Numbered from the stretch's first letter, positions 23,847 through 33,861 are shown. The stretch: 64,000 nucleotides of DNA from an uncultured Aquimarina sp. (GCF_947492405.1 NZ_CANLMP010000006.1:124001-188000); one strand, 5' to 3'. A program made the numbers and translations. Notes: a model not told the origin generated them from the letters alone.

Positions 23847-25676
23847 ATGCAAACCTCCTTTATAAAATTAACTCTGTTAGCTACGTATCTATTTTTTTCG
23901 ACACAAGGAGTGGCTCAAAACATCGCTATAAAAACCAGATCAGAGCATGTTTTAATACATAAAGACTCTTCTTTTACAAAGACTGTAACTATTTTATTAA
24001 AAGAGAATAAAGAAACAATTACCTATCCCATTTTTTACGATACAGAACTAGAGAGAATAACGGATATTAAAGTATATGTAAAAAAAGGGAAGCGGTTTAA
24101 GCTCGTAAAGAATACGATTATCAATGAAGAAGATGTTGAGCTTGACTATATCGCCAGCAAAAAAATAAAATCAATCACTCTTCCTTATCAATCCGAAACG
24201 AAAATTGTTTATTCAATCAAATGCAAGGAATTAATGTATTTTTCGGACTTACACTTCTTTTCTTACAACGAAATAGATTCATTAAAATATCAAATATCGG
24301 TCCCCAATACATTCCGTTTTATACATAATACTATTCATAAGGATTCTCTTAAACATATGACTATTGATTCGATTAAGTCGGATAACCATACAAAGTGGAA
24401 CATTGAAGTAGTGCCAGTAAAAGTAAAACCAGACCCTTTACTGTTTTTTAGGGTTTATAAAAATATTAGAGAACCATTAATGAGAACCCTAATTATTCCT
24501 AAAACGTATGAAGGGAATGAAAGAAAATATTTGAATGACTGGTATCTTCAGAAAGCAGAAACAAAAAAGGGATTGAACTACGCTGCTATTCGTAAAATTG
24601 ATGAACTAACTAAGGGGATATCAGATCCAAAGAAAATAATGACTATTCTCTATAAGTATGTTCACAATAATTTTAAATATGTTGCTATTGAGATAGGAAT
24701 GGGAGCATTTATTCCTACTCATGCAAACGAAGTATTTACTAATAAACAAGGTGATTGTAAAGACTTATCTAATTTTCTTTCTGAAGCCCTAAACTATAAA
24801 GGGATTAAAAGTTATATCGCTTTGGCTGCAACCTTTGATCATATAAGTGATTGTGATTTTCCATCATTAAGTTCGGCTAATCATGTGATCTGCTTAGCAT
24901 ATATAGATGGCAAACCAATTTTATTAGATCCCACCGATCCTATTCACTTATCAGAAACACCTGTTCAGAGTATACAACAACGTTCCATTTTGATTATCAA
25001 CCCGGATGGTGGAGAATTTTATAAAGTTCCTGGTTTTTCTCCAAAAAAAAATGTGATCAGTTATGAAATCGACTTAGAAGCAAACTCCAATACTATGGTT
25101 ATGGATGGAGAATTTAAAGTCAATTATAATGGAATTTCAGGGAATTTTCTGAAGTATGGATTCATGTATTCAAGTGATAGAGAAGCTAACAAATTGGCAA
25201 AAAAGCACTACGAATCAGTATTTGGAAATCAATCTATTTCTGATTTAAAAATAAATCATCAGTCCAGAGTAATTGAGTCTGAAGGAAAAATATCTGCAAA
25301 TGGAAAAATATTTAAGGATGGAGATAAAAAGTTCTTTTTTATTGATTTTTTACCTAAGCTCTTTGAAACAGAAGACAGAGAAACTTTATTAGAAGGAACG
25401 CATATAGGTAGTCCTTTCAGCAAAAAAGTAAGCTCAACAATTAAAATGAGTGAACCTTTTCAGGAATTTAATCCGATAGAACATTCGTTTTCATTTGAAG
25501 GAGCTTCTCTTATTGTAAAAATCTCTAATCCATCAGAATTCACTATTGAGTGTACTTACGAATTCGTATTTGACTATATCTTTGTTGAAAAAGAAAATCT
25601 GGAAATTGCGAATAAGCTATTAACATCGTTCAAAAAAATAATTAATGACCCTATTATTTTACAAAAGAAAAGTTAA
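23847..25676 (+). CDS. DUF3857 / transglutaminase-like exported protein
   Basis: A 609-residue protein with a signal peptide (about 1-23, GVAQN). A DUF3857 beta-domain covers about 30-200. A transglutaminase-like domain follows, with the expected cysteine in NKQGDCKDLSNF, the histidine in SSANHVIC and the aspartate in LLDPTDP. The C-terminal region is beta-rich. Such proteins are common in Bacteroidota periplasm; the reaction is not established, but an active cysteine protease or cross-linking fold is likely. The next gene overlaps it by 32 bp and encodes a paralogue-like partner. Confidence 0.8.
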   Translation: MQTSFIKLTLLATYLFFSTQGVAQNIAIKTRSEHVLIHKDSSFTKTVTILLKENKETITYPIFYDTELERITDIKVYVKKGKRFKLVKNTIINEEDVELDYIASKKIKSITLPYQSETKIVYSIKCKELMYFSDLHFFSYNEIDSLKYQISVPNTFRFIHNTIHKDSLKHMTIDSIKSDNHTKWNIEVVPVKVKPDPLLFFRVYKNIREPLMRTLIIPKTYEGNERKYLNDWYLQKAETKKGLNYAAIRKIDELTKGISDPKKIMTILYKYVHNNFKYVAIEIGMGAFIPTHANEVFTNKQGDCKDLSNFLSEALNYKGIKSYIALAATFDHISDCDFPSLSSANHVICLAYIDGKPILLDPTDPIHLSETPVQSIQQRSILIINPDGGEFYKVPGFSPKKNVISYEIDLEANSNTMVMDGEFKVNYNGISGNFLKYGFMYSSDREANKLAKKHYESVFGNQSISDLKINHQSRVIESEGKISANGKIFKDGDKKFFFIDFLPKLFETEDRETLLEGTHIGSPFSKKVSSTIKMSEPFQEFNPIEHSFSFEGASLIVKISNPSEFTIECTYEFVFDYIFVEKENLEIANKLLTSFKKIINDPIILQKKS

Positions 25677-27672
25677 TCAATACTATACATTACTTATTAT
25701 ACTACTATCTATGAGTAGTTTATTTGCCAATGATAGTATTCTGGATCATAAGTTCCTTGAACATTGTAAAAAATCAGATGCGTATTTCTTGCATTCCTAT
25801 ACAGATGTTGCCTATGCTAGACGATGGTCGAAATTTAAAAAGCAAACCTCTATTAAGAATAAACTCGTTATAAACAATAGTGCAGGTGTTGAAAAATATG
25901 CATTTTTAAATTTAACCGAGTTTATCAGTAATCATTTAGAGGAAATAAAAGTCAGAACTTTAAAAGCTGACGGTACTATTGTGGAATTAGACTCAAGTCT
26001 TGTTTTTAGACGTAAATCCAAACGCGAAAAATTCGGTCCCATAAACTATCCTATACCTGCGGTTGAGCCCGGAGATACTATAGAAACTTCTTATATCTAT
26101 AATGAATACGTTGAGAAAAACATGTTAATGAGTTTTGTAAACCTATATTCAGAAGTTCCTAGTTTAAATACAGAACATACAGTTAGATGTGAAACAGATC
26201 TTTTAATACGGTATAAAACATACAATGATTTTCCGGAACCACAAGTAGTATCTAATGACACCCTTTTATATTCTGCTTTTAAAATGGAGAAAATAAAAGG
26301 CTTGTCCGAAAATGAAAATATATGCGTACCGTGTGAATTACCCTATGTGTATTATTCCTTAGAAAACGTTAATACCCCGGTCAGAACATGGAAGGATGTA
26401 TATAATGAGGAGTTTAATATCTTTACTCAGCCTGTTTTAATAGACCGCGAGAAATCATCTTATTATCGACGGTGGAAAAAAAGGGTGATTGGCAAAGCTA
26501 AAGACAGCTCCAAATATTATAAGTTTGAACTACTGCATAAGGATATACTGGCTAATTTTAAGATGGAACCAGGCAAATTAGAGGAGCTCATTAAATCAAA
26601 TGGCTATTTTCTTAAAGAGAAACGACTCAATCCGCTTAGTATCCGTAGATTATATCGACAAGTATTAGAAGATTTAGAAATTGAATATTCTGCAGTCTTT
26701 GCCAGAAGCAAAAGAGCTGGAAATATTGATCCTTATTACATTAGAAGAGGAGAATATGACCACATCTTTTTTGCATATAATAATGACCGTGGTTCTTTAA
26801 ATCTACTATATCCAAGTGAAGTACATTATAAATATCAAATCAACGAAATTCCCACCTCTCTATACAATACGGAAGCAGTTATCGCAAAGCCTTATTTAAC
26901 AGGAAAAATTAAGAAACGTGATAAGTTTGTAGGCTATGATTTTAAATTCGCAGAAATGGATTCTGTACAAGTGAATCTCATAAAGTTACCGGGTATGAGT
27001 GTTGATCATAATTATATGAAACAATATTATTATGGTAATGTGGATATAAAAGAAAAGAATACCTCTTTTAAATATAGGTTTTCAATATCTGGTGGCTTGT
27101 CTACTGATATAAGAAGTTTTTACGATTTACTTAAGCAAAATAAGGAGATGAGTGACTTCTATGACGCCTTGACAGAATTTGAAGGAAACGAAAATGTCAT
27201 ACAGGTTGATTCTATCATCTCAACAAAATTAAAGCGTACAGCCCCATATACATATTCCGTTATTGGTCAAGGAACAATTAATGAGGCACTCACTTTTTTA
27301 AATGATAGTATCGCAAGTATTTCTTTAGATAAATTAATACAGCATAGACAAATTGAAAGTGATCTTGATACTATAGATTTAGATTATTATTTAGATTATA
27401 GTTATACTGATCAATTAGAGTACATGTTGGAATTCCCTTGTGATATTGAGTTATTGGGCTTGGACAATAATAAAATAAACTTTAAAAATGAGTTTGGAGA
27501 ATATCTTTTTGATTCAAAAATAGTATTTAAGAATAAATTAAACTTACTATCTAATTACAAAATCATTAGGGATATGATTCCAAAAAGTGAGTATGAAGAA
27601 TTAAAAGAAATAAATAAACAGCTAAAAGGAATTAAGAATAAGCGTTTACTTATAAAGCTCAAGAATTTATAG
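25645..27672 (+). CDS. DUF3857-like exported protein, degenerate transglutaminase domain
   Basis: A 675-residue partner of the preceding DUF3857 protein. The ATG at 25645 gives a signal-like N-terminus (basic KRKVNQ, then hydrophobic to about 28) and a 32-bp overlap, consistent with translational coupling. The layout follows the first protein: DUF3857-like region, then a helical core and DHIFFAY...LNLLYPSE in the place of the histidine/aspartate block. However, I see no GDCKD-like catalytic cysteine. It may be a non-catalytic partner. Confidence 0.65.
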   Translation: MTLLFYKRKVNQYYTLLIILLSMSSLFANDSILDHKFLEHCKKSDAYFLHSYTDVAYARRWSKFKKQTSIKNKLVINNSAGVEKYAFLNLTEFISNHLEEIKVRTLKADGTIVELDSSLVFRRKSKREKFGPINYPIPAVEPGDTIETSYIYNEYVEKNMLMSFVNLYSEVPSLNTEHTVRCETDLLIRYKTYNDFPEPQVVSNDTLLYSAFKMEKIKGLSENENICVPCELPYVYYSLENVNTPVRTWKDVYNEEFNIFTQPVLIDREKSSYYRRWKKRVIGKAKDSSKYYKFELLHKDILANFKMEPGKLEELIKSNGYFLKEKRLNPLSIRRLYRQVLEDLEIEYSAVFARSKRAGNIDPYYIRRGEYDHIFFAYNNDRGSLNLLYPSEVHYKYQINEIPTSLYNTEAVIAKPYLTGKIKKRDKFVGYDFKFAEMDSVQVNLIKLPGMSVDHNYMKQYYYGNVDIKEKNTSFKYRFSISGGLSTDIRSFYDLLKQNKEMSDFYDALTEFEGNENVIQVDSIISTKLKRTAPYTYSVIGQGTINEALTFLNDSIASISLDKLIQHRQIESDLDTIDLDYYLDYSYTDQLEYMLEFPCDIELLGLDNNKINFKNEFGEYLFDSKIVFKNKLNLLSNYKIIRDMIPKSEYEELKEINKQLKGIKNKRLLIKLKNL

Positions 27673-27692
27673 GATTGGTTGTATAATCAACT

Positions 27693-27715
27693 CTTCGAAA
27701 TTTGTGACTTCGAAG
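27693..27715. repeat. CGAAGTT hairpin repeat, copy 3
   Basis: cttcgaaatttgtgacttcgaag, the same 31-bp unit as at 23598 (flanks caact and tagtgt shared) but with mismatches in the upper stem. It lies about 20 bp after the DUF3857-like gene, between convergent transcripts. Confidence 0.65.
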
Positions 27716-27813
27716 TAGTGTAAGCCATATTATCTAGGACATACAATCTGTGATTATCAAGCTATACATTTCTATTTTCGCACAGAAAAACATTTTCTTT
27801 TAGCAACACAAAA

Positions 27814-28656
27814 TCATTTAGGAGGAAAAATCATAACGTGTGAATCATAGTCTTTATAATCTTCAAATTTAGTTGAAATAAAAAGAGGCTTATCACTATC
27901 ATATTCCTGATATTTTTTGGAAGGTGCGCCTAACCAATTACACTCTTTTAATTCTTTATATCTGGTAAGCCAAGTATGAATCCCTTGTTCACTAAATCCC
28001 CATCCAAATTCATTAGCTACCAACAAATCATTAACAACCTCATCATCTGATCCTATAATATAGAAGGCTTCTAAGGGAATATCCGGTTGTTTCCAGACGG
28101 GATATGATTTATTCTTTTTATAAGATTCCAAACAGTGATTATATTCTTTAGCATCGGGATGAATAATTAAATATGCCTTCCAATCAAAATATTTTACTAA
28201 AATATACCCAATACTCCATCCAGCGTGTTCTCTTGATTTCCAGATTTGTTTATGAATCTTTTCTAATCGTTTTTGTTGTATCTGGTTTAAACCAGCTTTT
28301 AGTCCTTCGTATGCGTAAATAGTGCAATGCATACTATCTGGTTTTTTAACATAGGGCTGTATTTCCTCCAGATAAGATTGATAAAGAGAAATTCCGATTT
28401 CTAATTTAGTTGCCTCAGCCTGTTGCCTCCAGATGGTACCATAATACCTACTCGCTCCTGTATTGAAATCTATAAGATGTTCATTTTCTATATCCGAAAT
28501 TTTGTTAATGGCCTGACAAGAATTAAAATATATGTAATCACCTTTACAGTCACTACATTCTGAGAAATCTTTCTCCAGTCTATCTAAAGTGAATTGATTT
28601 TGAGACAAGGCTATACAGGAGCAAAATATAAAAAACAACGTAACCAAAGATCGCAT
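27814..28656 (-). CDS. exported protein of unknown function, candidate T6SS immunity
   Basis: A 280-residue protein with a signal peptide (about 1-18, CIALSQ) and several cysteines (CSDCKGD). It is helical in the middle. No domain recognised. It is the last gene of the minus-strand operon that starts with the TssD gene at 33.8 kb, 5 bp from the preceding lipoprotein gene. As an exported protein downstream of a peptidoglycan-targeting effector it is one of four candidate immunity or accessory proteins; this is inference from position only. Confidence 0.6.
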   Translation of the reverse strand: MRSLVTLFFIFCSCIALSQNQFTLDRLEKDFSECSDCKGDYIYFNSCQAINKISDIENEHLIDFNTGASRYYGTIWRQQAEATKLEIGISLYQSYLEEIQPYVKKPDSMHCTIYAYEGLKAGLNQIQQKRLEKIHKQIWKSREHAGWSIGYILVKYFDWKAYLIIHPDAKEYNHCLESYKKNKSYPVWKQPDIPLEAFYIIGSDDEVVNDLLVANEFGWGFSEQGIHTWLTRYKELKECNWLGAPSKKYQEYDSDKPLFISTKFEDYKDYDSHVMIFPPK

Positions 28657-28661
28657 AAAAC

Positions 28662-29228
28662 TTAATTTCTAAGATCTTTAAATTTACAAATTTTCGTTGT
28701 ATCACAGGATATAACAACCGTGTTGGTGTTTTTATAAATATTTTCGATGAGTTCGGCGCGAATTGTAGAATAACCCCAATTAGGAGGTATATCAATAAAA
28801 TTAGCTTCTTTCTCGTTTTTCAGAGCAAAAATTAAAACTCGTTCACTTAGTTTACTATAACTTGTTTTGCCAATTGTATTTATTAAAAAAGGCCTAATAG
28901 ATGATATTTGTTTATCATTATGTGAAAGATTGTGTATATAAAAAACACAAGAATCTTTGTAAGAATAACTTTTAGTTTCTATAGAGTAATCAGTAATCTT
29001 CAATTCTAATAATTTATCTACGAAACCTCCCCTATTCGTCATCCAATCAGAATATTTATTACCAGCATATTTTACATCTGATATATTCTCAATTGTTTCT
29101 GCAAAATCTTTATAAGATAATAGACTATCACTTTTTATCAAATTATTTCCTGCATTTGCCTTGTTTTCTGGAGAAGAGTTGCAGGAAATAAGTAAAAGTA
29201 GGACTAAAAATGAATATATTATTTTCAA
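28662..29228 (-). CDS. lipoprotein of unknown function, candidate T6SS immunity
   Basis: A 188-residue lipoprotein with lipobox LLISC (C16). The mature part is mixed alpha/beta with no recognised domain. It lies in the type VI operon, 5 bp before the last gene and 96 bp after the preceding one. Possible periplasm-facing immunity protein. Confidence 0.6.
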   Translation of the reverse strand: MKIIYSFLVLLLLISCNSSPENKANAGNNLIKSDSLLSYKDFAETIENISDVKYAGNKYSDWMTNRGGFVDKLLELKITDYSIETKSYSYKDSCVFYIHNLSHNDKQISSIRPFLINTIGKTSYSKLSERVLIFALKNEKEANFIDIPPNWGYSTIRAELIENIYKNTNTVVISCDTTKICKFKDLRN

Positions 29229-29324
29229 TGTAGATTTCTATTTGATTTGATTTTACTGATCTGGTGAGAATTTATAATAATAGGTCTCTATTTTCATTAA
29301 GAAGATATCACTGCGGATTATAGG

Positions 29325-30488
29325 TCAATCCTTCAATTCAATTTTAGTTGGTTTTAAAGTATACCTTTTTAATTTTTCAAATCTATACACCCCATTAATT
29401 GTTTTGAAACCTTCTAAACCTTTATTGAGTTTTGGTTTATCATAATTATAAAGTATCATAGTAAATGGCAATTCCCCATTTTCATTAAAACAAGTTTTAT
29501 CGAAAGCGAAATTTTTATAGAACTCTCCTTTTTTAATATATATACTATCAGTAATATCAAATTTTGTTTTTACTGCTTTTAAAACATTCTTAATATTAAT
29601 ATTTTTCACTTTATTTAGTGTGTATTTGTGCTTGTCCAAATGAAAAAAATGTTTTTCGCTCAAAAAACCACTACCTCCCCAAACTTCAAAAAAATTAATA
29701 AAAACTTCATCCTTATTATTAATTGCAAAAGGAAAGGCAATCTTGCCTCCTTCATCGTGTAAAAAGTTCAATAATGTATCTTTATTACTGGAATATATAA
29801 CTAATCTTTCCTCTCCCTCTTTGATAATTGAATGATTAGCATAAATCTTCACTTTTAAATCTTCCCAAATTATTTTATAATTACTCTCAATATTCAAAGT
29901 AGATTTTTTTTCTAGAAAGGCTAAAGAGTCTAATGCATATTTACTTGAATCTGGTGTTTCCTTTACAGATTTGTTATTGATTTTTTTTAATTGTAAATAT
30001 TTACCTTCACATTCGCCGATTCTGGTATACGGATTCATACTATTCCCATAATTTTGAATAATAATCGTTTCATCTTCATATTTACCTTGTATATCTTTTC
30101 CCCGATCATCACCCAATAAACCCTGAAATAAAAAAAATGTATCTGTATTTTCTTTTACCACCTTTATAGTTCCAGATTGGGTTCGCTTATTTGTTTTTGC
30201 TTCATATTTTAAACCATCAATCAATAATACCAATTTACAATCATTTTTACCAGTAGCTTCATATCTACCACTATAATCTTTTTGGTCATTAAGTTCCTTT
30301 TCTAATAGTTTATTAGTTAAAACCGCACTTTTGGTGTGTTGAATTTTATTGACACCTTGTTTATTAGAATCAGAAGTTTCTAAAGAAATATTAGTAGTAT
30401 CATCCATAGAGTTATGATCCTTATTCTTACAGGATATTATTAAAAAAAATGAAATAATAAATAAGAATATTTTTTTCACTGTGTCCAA
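29325..30488 (-). CDS. lipoprotein of unknown function, candidate T6SS immunity
   Basis: A 387-residue lipoprotein (lipobox LIISC, C20). Residues about 75-165 form a beta-rich block (YSGRYEATGKNDCKLVLLID ...) like those found in many small Bacteroidota lipoproteins. The C-terminal part is lysine-rich. It lies in the type VI operon between two other lipoprotein genes (gaps 57 and 96 bp). No enzyme motif seen. Confidence 0.6.
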   Translation of the reverse strand: MDTVKKIFLFIISFFLIISCKNKDHNSMDDTTNISLETSDSNKQGVNKIQHTKSAVLTNKLLEKELNDQKDYSGRYEATGKNDCKLVLLIDGLKYEAKTNKRTQSGTIKVVKENTDTFFLFQGLLGDDRGKDIQGKYEDETIIIQNYGNSMNPYTRIGECEGKYLQLKKINNKSVKETPDSSKYALDSLAFLEKKSTLNIESNYKIIWEDLKVKIYANHSIIKEGEERLVIYSSNKDTLLNFLHDEGGKIAFPFAINNKDEVFINFFEVWGGSGFLSEKHFFHLDKHKYTLNKVKNINIKNVLKAVKTKFDITDSIYIKKGEFYKNFAFDKTCFNENGELPFTMILYNYDKPKLNKGLEGFKTINGVYRFEKLKRYTLKPTKIELKD

Positions 30489-30545
30489 TTATTAATGACC
30501 TTAAACTTCTCAAAGCCTATTAATAGAATAAATGGTTTTTTGGAG

Positions 30546-31406
30546 TCATTCTAAAATATCTATATCCGATCGTTTTATATATCCCCCCGAAACTACGTTA
30601 CCGTCATAATACACTTTGGCCCAATCATCATTTATTTCTTCAAGATATGCAATATCTCCTTTAACCAAAAAAGCTTTCCTTTTTGATGCTTCCGACATTT
30701 CAGTATGGAAAAAGGTTTTATCAATGGTTACTTTGATTTTTGATGATAACTCTTGGAGATTATATTCCTTTATGTAATCAATCCCCTCCTTTTTCGACTT
30801 AGATTTTAAAATCTTGAAAATCCCCATTGGTAATGACGAAACTAATCTAAAACTAACAAATTTGTCTTTTTCATTATAATCGAACCCGTCTTCTAAGATT
30901 TCTGTAACATCAAAATATCTATTAAAGCCAGAACTTATTTCAATATTAGTTTTATCGTATTTTTCTTGTCCTTTCTTAAATCTAATTAATCGGCTTCCTG
31001 ATTCTTTTAATTTTTTAATTAAAGTTTCTTCACTTGATGAAGAAATAGAATTATCAATATCTAAAAAACCTAAGTATCCTTGATTGAACTCTATGTTGTT
31101 TTCTTGATGATCCACTAAAGTGATATCTAGAGTCTTTTTCTTATTAACTATTTTAAAATATTTATTTTGGTTATAGTCCTTAAATGCGGATTCGTGTTCT
31201 AAATAAGAAGAGAAACTGATCCAAACTCCTTGAAAATCTTTAATTGAATGTTTAAGTTCTCTTTGGTCTAATTGATCAATAACCTTACTTGAAACTTCGT
31301 TTAAAGATTCTTCAATCTTTATTTTTTTATTATCATTATGTTTACAAGAAGATAAACCTAATAATAAGGAAAAAAAAATACTTACTAAATAAATTATATT
31401 TTTCAT
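30546..31406 (-). CDS. lipoprotein with C-terminal SH3-like domain, likely T6SS immunity
   Basis: A 286-residue lipoprotein (lipobox GLSSC, C21). The last 55 residues look like a bacterial SH3 domain (KRKAFLVKGDIAYLEEINDDWAKVYYDG.. GYIKRSDID, in parts). The gene starts 7 bp after the LysM-GH19 effector and is the closest downstream gene. In type VI effector loci that is the usual position of the cognate immunity gene, and a periplasmic lipoprotein suits a cell-wall-degrading effector. Confidence 0.65.
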   Translation of the reverse strand: MKNIIYLVSIFFSLLLGLSSCKHNDNKKIKIEESLNEVSSKVIDQLDQRELKHSIKDFQGVWISFSSYLEHESAFKDYNQNKYFKIVNKKKTLDITLVDHQENNIEFNQGYLGFLDIDNSISSSSEETLIKKLKESGSRLIRFKKGQEKYDKTNIEISSGFNRYFDVTEILEDGFDYNEKDKFVSFRLVSSLPMGIFKILKSKSKKEGIDYIKEYNLQELSSKIKVTIDKTFFHTEMSEASKRKAFLVKGDIAYLEEINDDWAKVYYDGNVVSGGYIKRSDIDILE

Positions 31407-31413
31407 CTAATTT

Positions 31414-33120
31414 TTATTTATCTAAAACTTCATAGGCTTTTTTAGTATACTTCTTTCTATCATCTAATCCATTATTTCCTCCATTTACATCAAGAGTGAC
31501 AGAAGTTATAGTCGAATCGCTATTGCCTTGATCAGCCTTACTATTGGTTCCATTTTGTACATGAGTCCATATAATCATTGAAGCCTTAATAGCAACTTCT
31601 ACATCCGTTTTCAGAAGAGATATATCATCTCCCATAAAATCTTTGGCATCATCTGGGTATAATTCTTTCCATTTATCATCTAAAGCCTTATACTTATCCT
31701 TTCCTGTTAAATGTATAAAACCTACACCAAAGTAATCGGAACCATCCTCTGTTGACTTCTTCCCATTATCCATCCTACAACCATAAACATAATCAAATAG
31801 CGTCTTACTTTGAGTATATGAAGATTTCACAGTATATAACGCGTTGAATTCTGTATAATTCCAAGAAGCTACATATTTGCCATTTAAAAGAACTCTTGTT
31901 ACTTCAATTGGATCTTCAACATCTCTTTTATGACCATACTTTTTTTGATAAGAAGTAGTGGGGTTAGTATACTCACATTCTAATGTAGCATCATATCCTT
32001 CAATTAAATCGTGATATTTAAAAGTGTATTTATCAGATTTTGTTGGGTGGGAAATTAAAACTTTCCTAAGAAAGGTATCGTAAACATTTTGTGCAGTATA
32101 ATTATAATTTTCTTGTAAAGCTTTTAACTGACCGGTTTCAGCACCTATTTGACCTAAGAAATGAGACATCCTATCTAGATTGTGAATTTCGAATTCATCA
32201 CTATTTTTGTTAATTGCTTTGGCAACTTCCTCCCTACGAGTCTTTTTCGATTTTGGAAATATTTCTAGTAGTTGCTCTGGAGTTATTGGGAATTTAGGGC
32301 CTTGTTTTAACTCAAACCACTGCCCATCGCTATCTAACCATCTATTGGTAATTTTTTCACCACGTATTTCTCCTTCTTCAGTATCACCCAGATATTGAAT
32401 GTTTAGTTCCGTTTGTCCTTCTAAGGTGTGTGCATCTGTAAGTATATATAACAAGGTCTTTTTATCCGTGGCATCTTTTATAGCCTTGGTCCAGGCTTTC
32501 TTTTTATCATCATTACTGGTATCAATACTAATTTTGAAAATAGCTTGATCTGTAAAATCATCTTTATTTAGATACTCAGTCTCACACATACCTCCAATAG
32601 TAGTCTTTACCATTGTACTATAATTGCCTTGATCATCCTTGAGCATTATATTTTCATCTTGCTCCTCTATACCTTTTTCTTTTCCTTGTCTAATGTTGAT
32701 CGACATAGTTTTCCCTTGTAACAACTTTGTCTCAACAATAACATAGATTTCTTTCCCCAGATTACCAGTATCAGCTTTTTTAAAGGTTATTTTCTGTTTC
32801 TTTTCTTTAGCAGGAACAGTACTTGGCAATATAATTTCCTGCCCAATACTCAGACTATTCTGATTGGCTGTAGTAATTATAGGATCACTTTCTATAATGG
32901 CTGCAACAGTAGTACCTTTTTTAGTGGCAATCGCTCCTAGTGTGTCACCAGATTCTACCACATATTTTTCATTATCTTCTGCGCCAGATTCACTTTCTAC
33001 TTCAACTTCTTCAATAGTAGCCTCAGCAAAATAAGCTTTGATTACTTGTGGTCTTATAATCTTAATAGCCGGAATTGATTTGAATATATTGGGAAAATCC
33101 TTAAATTTTAACGTAGGCAT
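31414..33120 (-). CDS. T6SS effector: LysM domain, linker beta-domain, GH19 peptidoglycan hydrolase
   Basis: A 568-residue protein without a signal peptide, as expected for cargo of a contractile system. The LysM domain spans about 53-98 (YVVESGDTLGAIATKKGTT). A beta-rich region lies at 110-250. A GH19-type (chitinase/endolysin) domain follows from about 310. Its FLGQIGAETGQ holds the probable catalytic E328, followed by QENYNYTAQNVYDTF and GVGFIHLTGKDKY, which correspond to the family's ENLNYSA and GxGLIQLTGRxNY blocks. It should cut peptidoglycan in a target cell. It starts 3 bp after the TssD stop, so it is probably loaded with that tube protein. Confidence 0.8.
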   Translation of the reverse strand: MPTLKFKDFPNIFKSIPAIKIIRPQVIKAYFAEATIEEVEVESESGAEDNEKYVVESGDTLGAIATKKGTTVAAIIESDPIITTANQNSLSIGQEIILPSTVPAKEKKQKITFKKADTGNLGKEIYVIVETKLLQGKTMSINIRQGKEKGIEEQDENIMLKDDQGNYSTMVKTTIGGMCETEYLNKDDFTDQAIFKISIDTSNDDKKKAWTKAIKDATDKKTLLYILTDAHTLEGQTELNIQYLGDTEEGEIRGEKITNRWLDSDGQWFELKQGPKFPITPEQLLEIFPKSKKTRREEVAKAINKNSDEFEIHNLDRMSHFLGQIGAETGQLKALQENYNYTAQNVYDTFLRKVLISHPTKSDKYTFKYHDLIEGYDATLECEYTNPTTSYQKKYGHKRDVEDPIEVTRVLLNGKYVASWNYTEFNALYTVKSSYTQSKTLFDYVYGCRMDNGKKSTEDGSDYFGVGFIHLTGKDKYKALDDKWKELYPDDAKDFMGDDISLLKTDVEVAIKASMIIWTHVQNGTNSKADQGNSDSTITSVTLDVNGGNNGLDDRKKYTKKAYEVLDK

Positions 33121-33123
33121 AAT

Positions 33124-33825
33124 CTATTTTTTTTGAGATATAATCTCCAATTTTATTTTTTGTGTATCAGATTTGATCGTTAAGTCTTCTATAATATCGT
33201 TTGCTAAAACTTCTCCATTGTACTTAAAATCATTCTGATTATCATCAAGATCTATATCAACATCCTTACCAACACCATTCTTCGTTTTTAAAACAAGATA
33301 TACGGCAGTTCCTGATTGTAATTCATCATCTGGAATCTTCTCTCCATTCATATCTGTATAATACATATCCTCTATCTCAGGCTCCAAATTCTCCTCCCGC
33401 TCCGTAATCGGAGTTGCATTCTCAAAAGGATTGCTAGGATTCCAGTTTTTTTCAAAAATCTGACCACGTACTCGCTGTATCCCTGGAGAAAGTACCAACT
33501 CCATTTTTAACGGACTGTTACCTTCTGCATTAAATTTCTCTTGTAAGTGAACACAATGACAATTGGCAAACTCAAAATCAAACAGCTTGCTGTATCCATC
33601 TCGTTTATAAAAACGAACATATCCATTGTACATTGTATGGGTAGAAAACATCCAGTCATAGAACAATTCATCGTTCTTAGTGGATTCTATAAGTAAACTG
33701 ATTTTGCCACCCTGTATACTCGTTTTAGGGCGACCATTGCTATCGATCAGTTGTTGGTACAAAAACGTACTATCCAGCACGTTTCGCTCTTCGTCATTAA
33801 TAAATAGTTTTGCCTGAAAGGCCAT
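33124..33825 (-). CDS. tssD: Bacteroidota-type TssD (Hcp) tube protein with C-terminal extension
   Basis: 233 residues from the ATG at 33823-33825 (MAFQAKLFIN). The upstream TTG at 33864 is rejected because it falls inside the -7 promoter box. Residues 1-125 match the Bacteroidota T6SSiii tube protein TssD: LSTFLYQQ-like start, SIQGGKISLLIEST, LFYDWMFS, MYNGYVRFYKRDG, FEFANCHCVHLQEKF, and PLKMELVLSPGIQR. Residues 126-233 are an extension ending in a beta-rich domain (AVYLVLKTKNGVGKDVDIDL). It forms the secreted needle tube in type VI systems. No sheath, baseplate or ClpV gene is in the window, so this is an orphan TssD. Confidence 0.85.
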   Translation of the reverse strand: MAFQAKLFINDEERNVLDSTFLYQQLIDSNGRPKTSIQGGKISLLIESTKNDELFYDWMFSTHTMYNGYVRFYKRDGYSKLFDFEFANCHCVHLQEKFNAEGNSPLKMELVLSPGIQRVRGQIFEKNWNPSNPFENATPITEREENLEPEIEDMYYTDMNGEKIPDDELQSGTAVYLVLKTKNGVGKDVDIDLDDNQNDFKYNGEVLANDIIEDLTIKSDTQKIKLEIISQKK

Positions 33826-33861
33826 AGGCGTGATAATTTGGTATTCCGGAGATGAAAATAT

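Noticed and set aside
27814..33120. Prophage origin of the LysM-GH19 gene
   Set aside because: No capsid, tail-assembly, holin or integrase genes are near; the adjacent TssD gene fits a type VI effector better.
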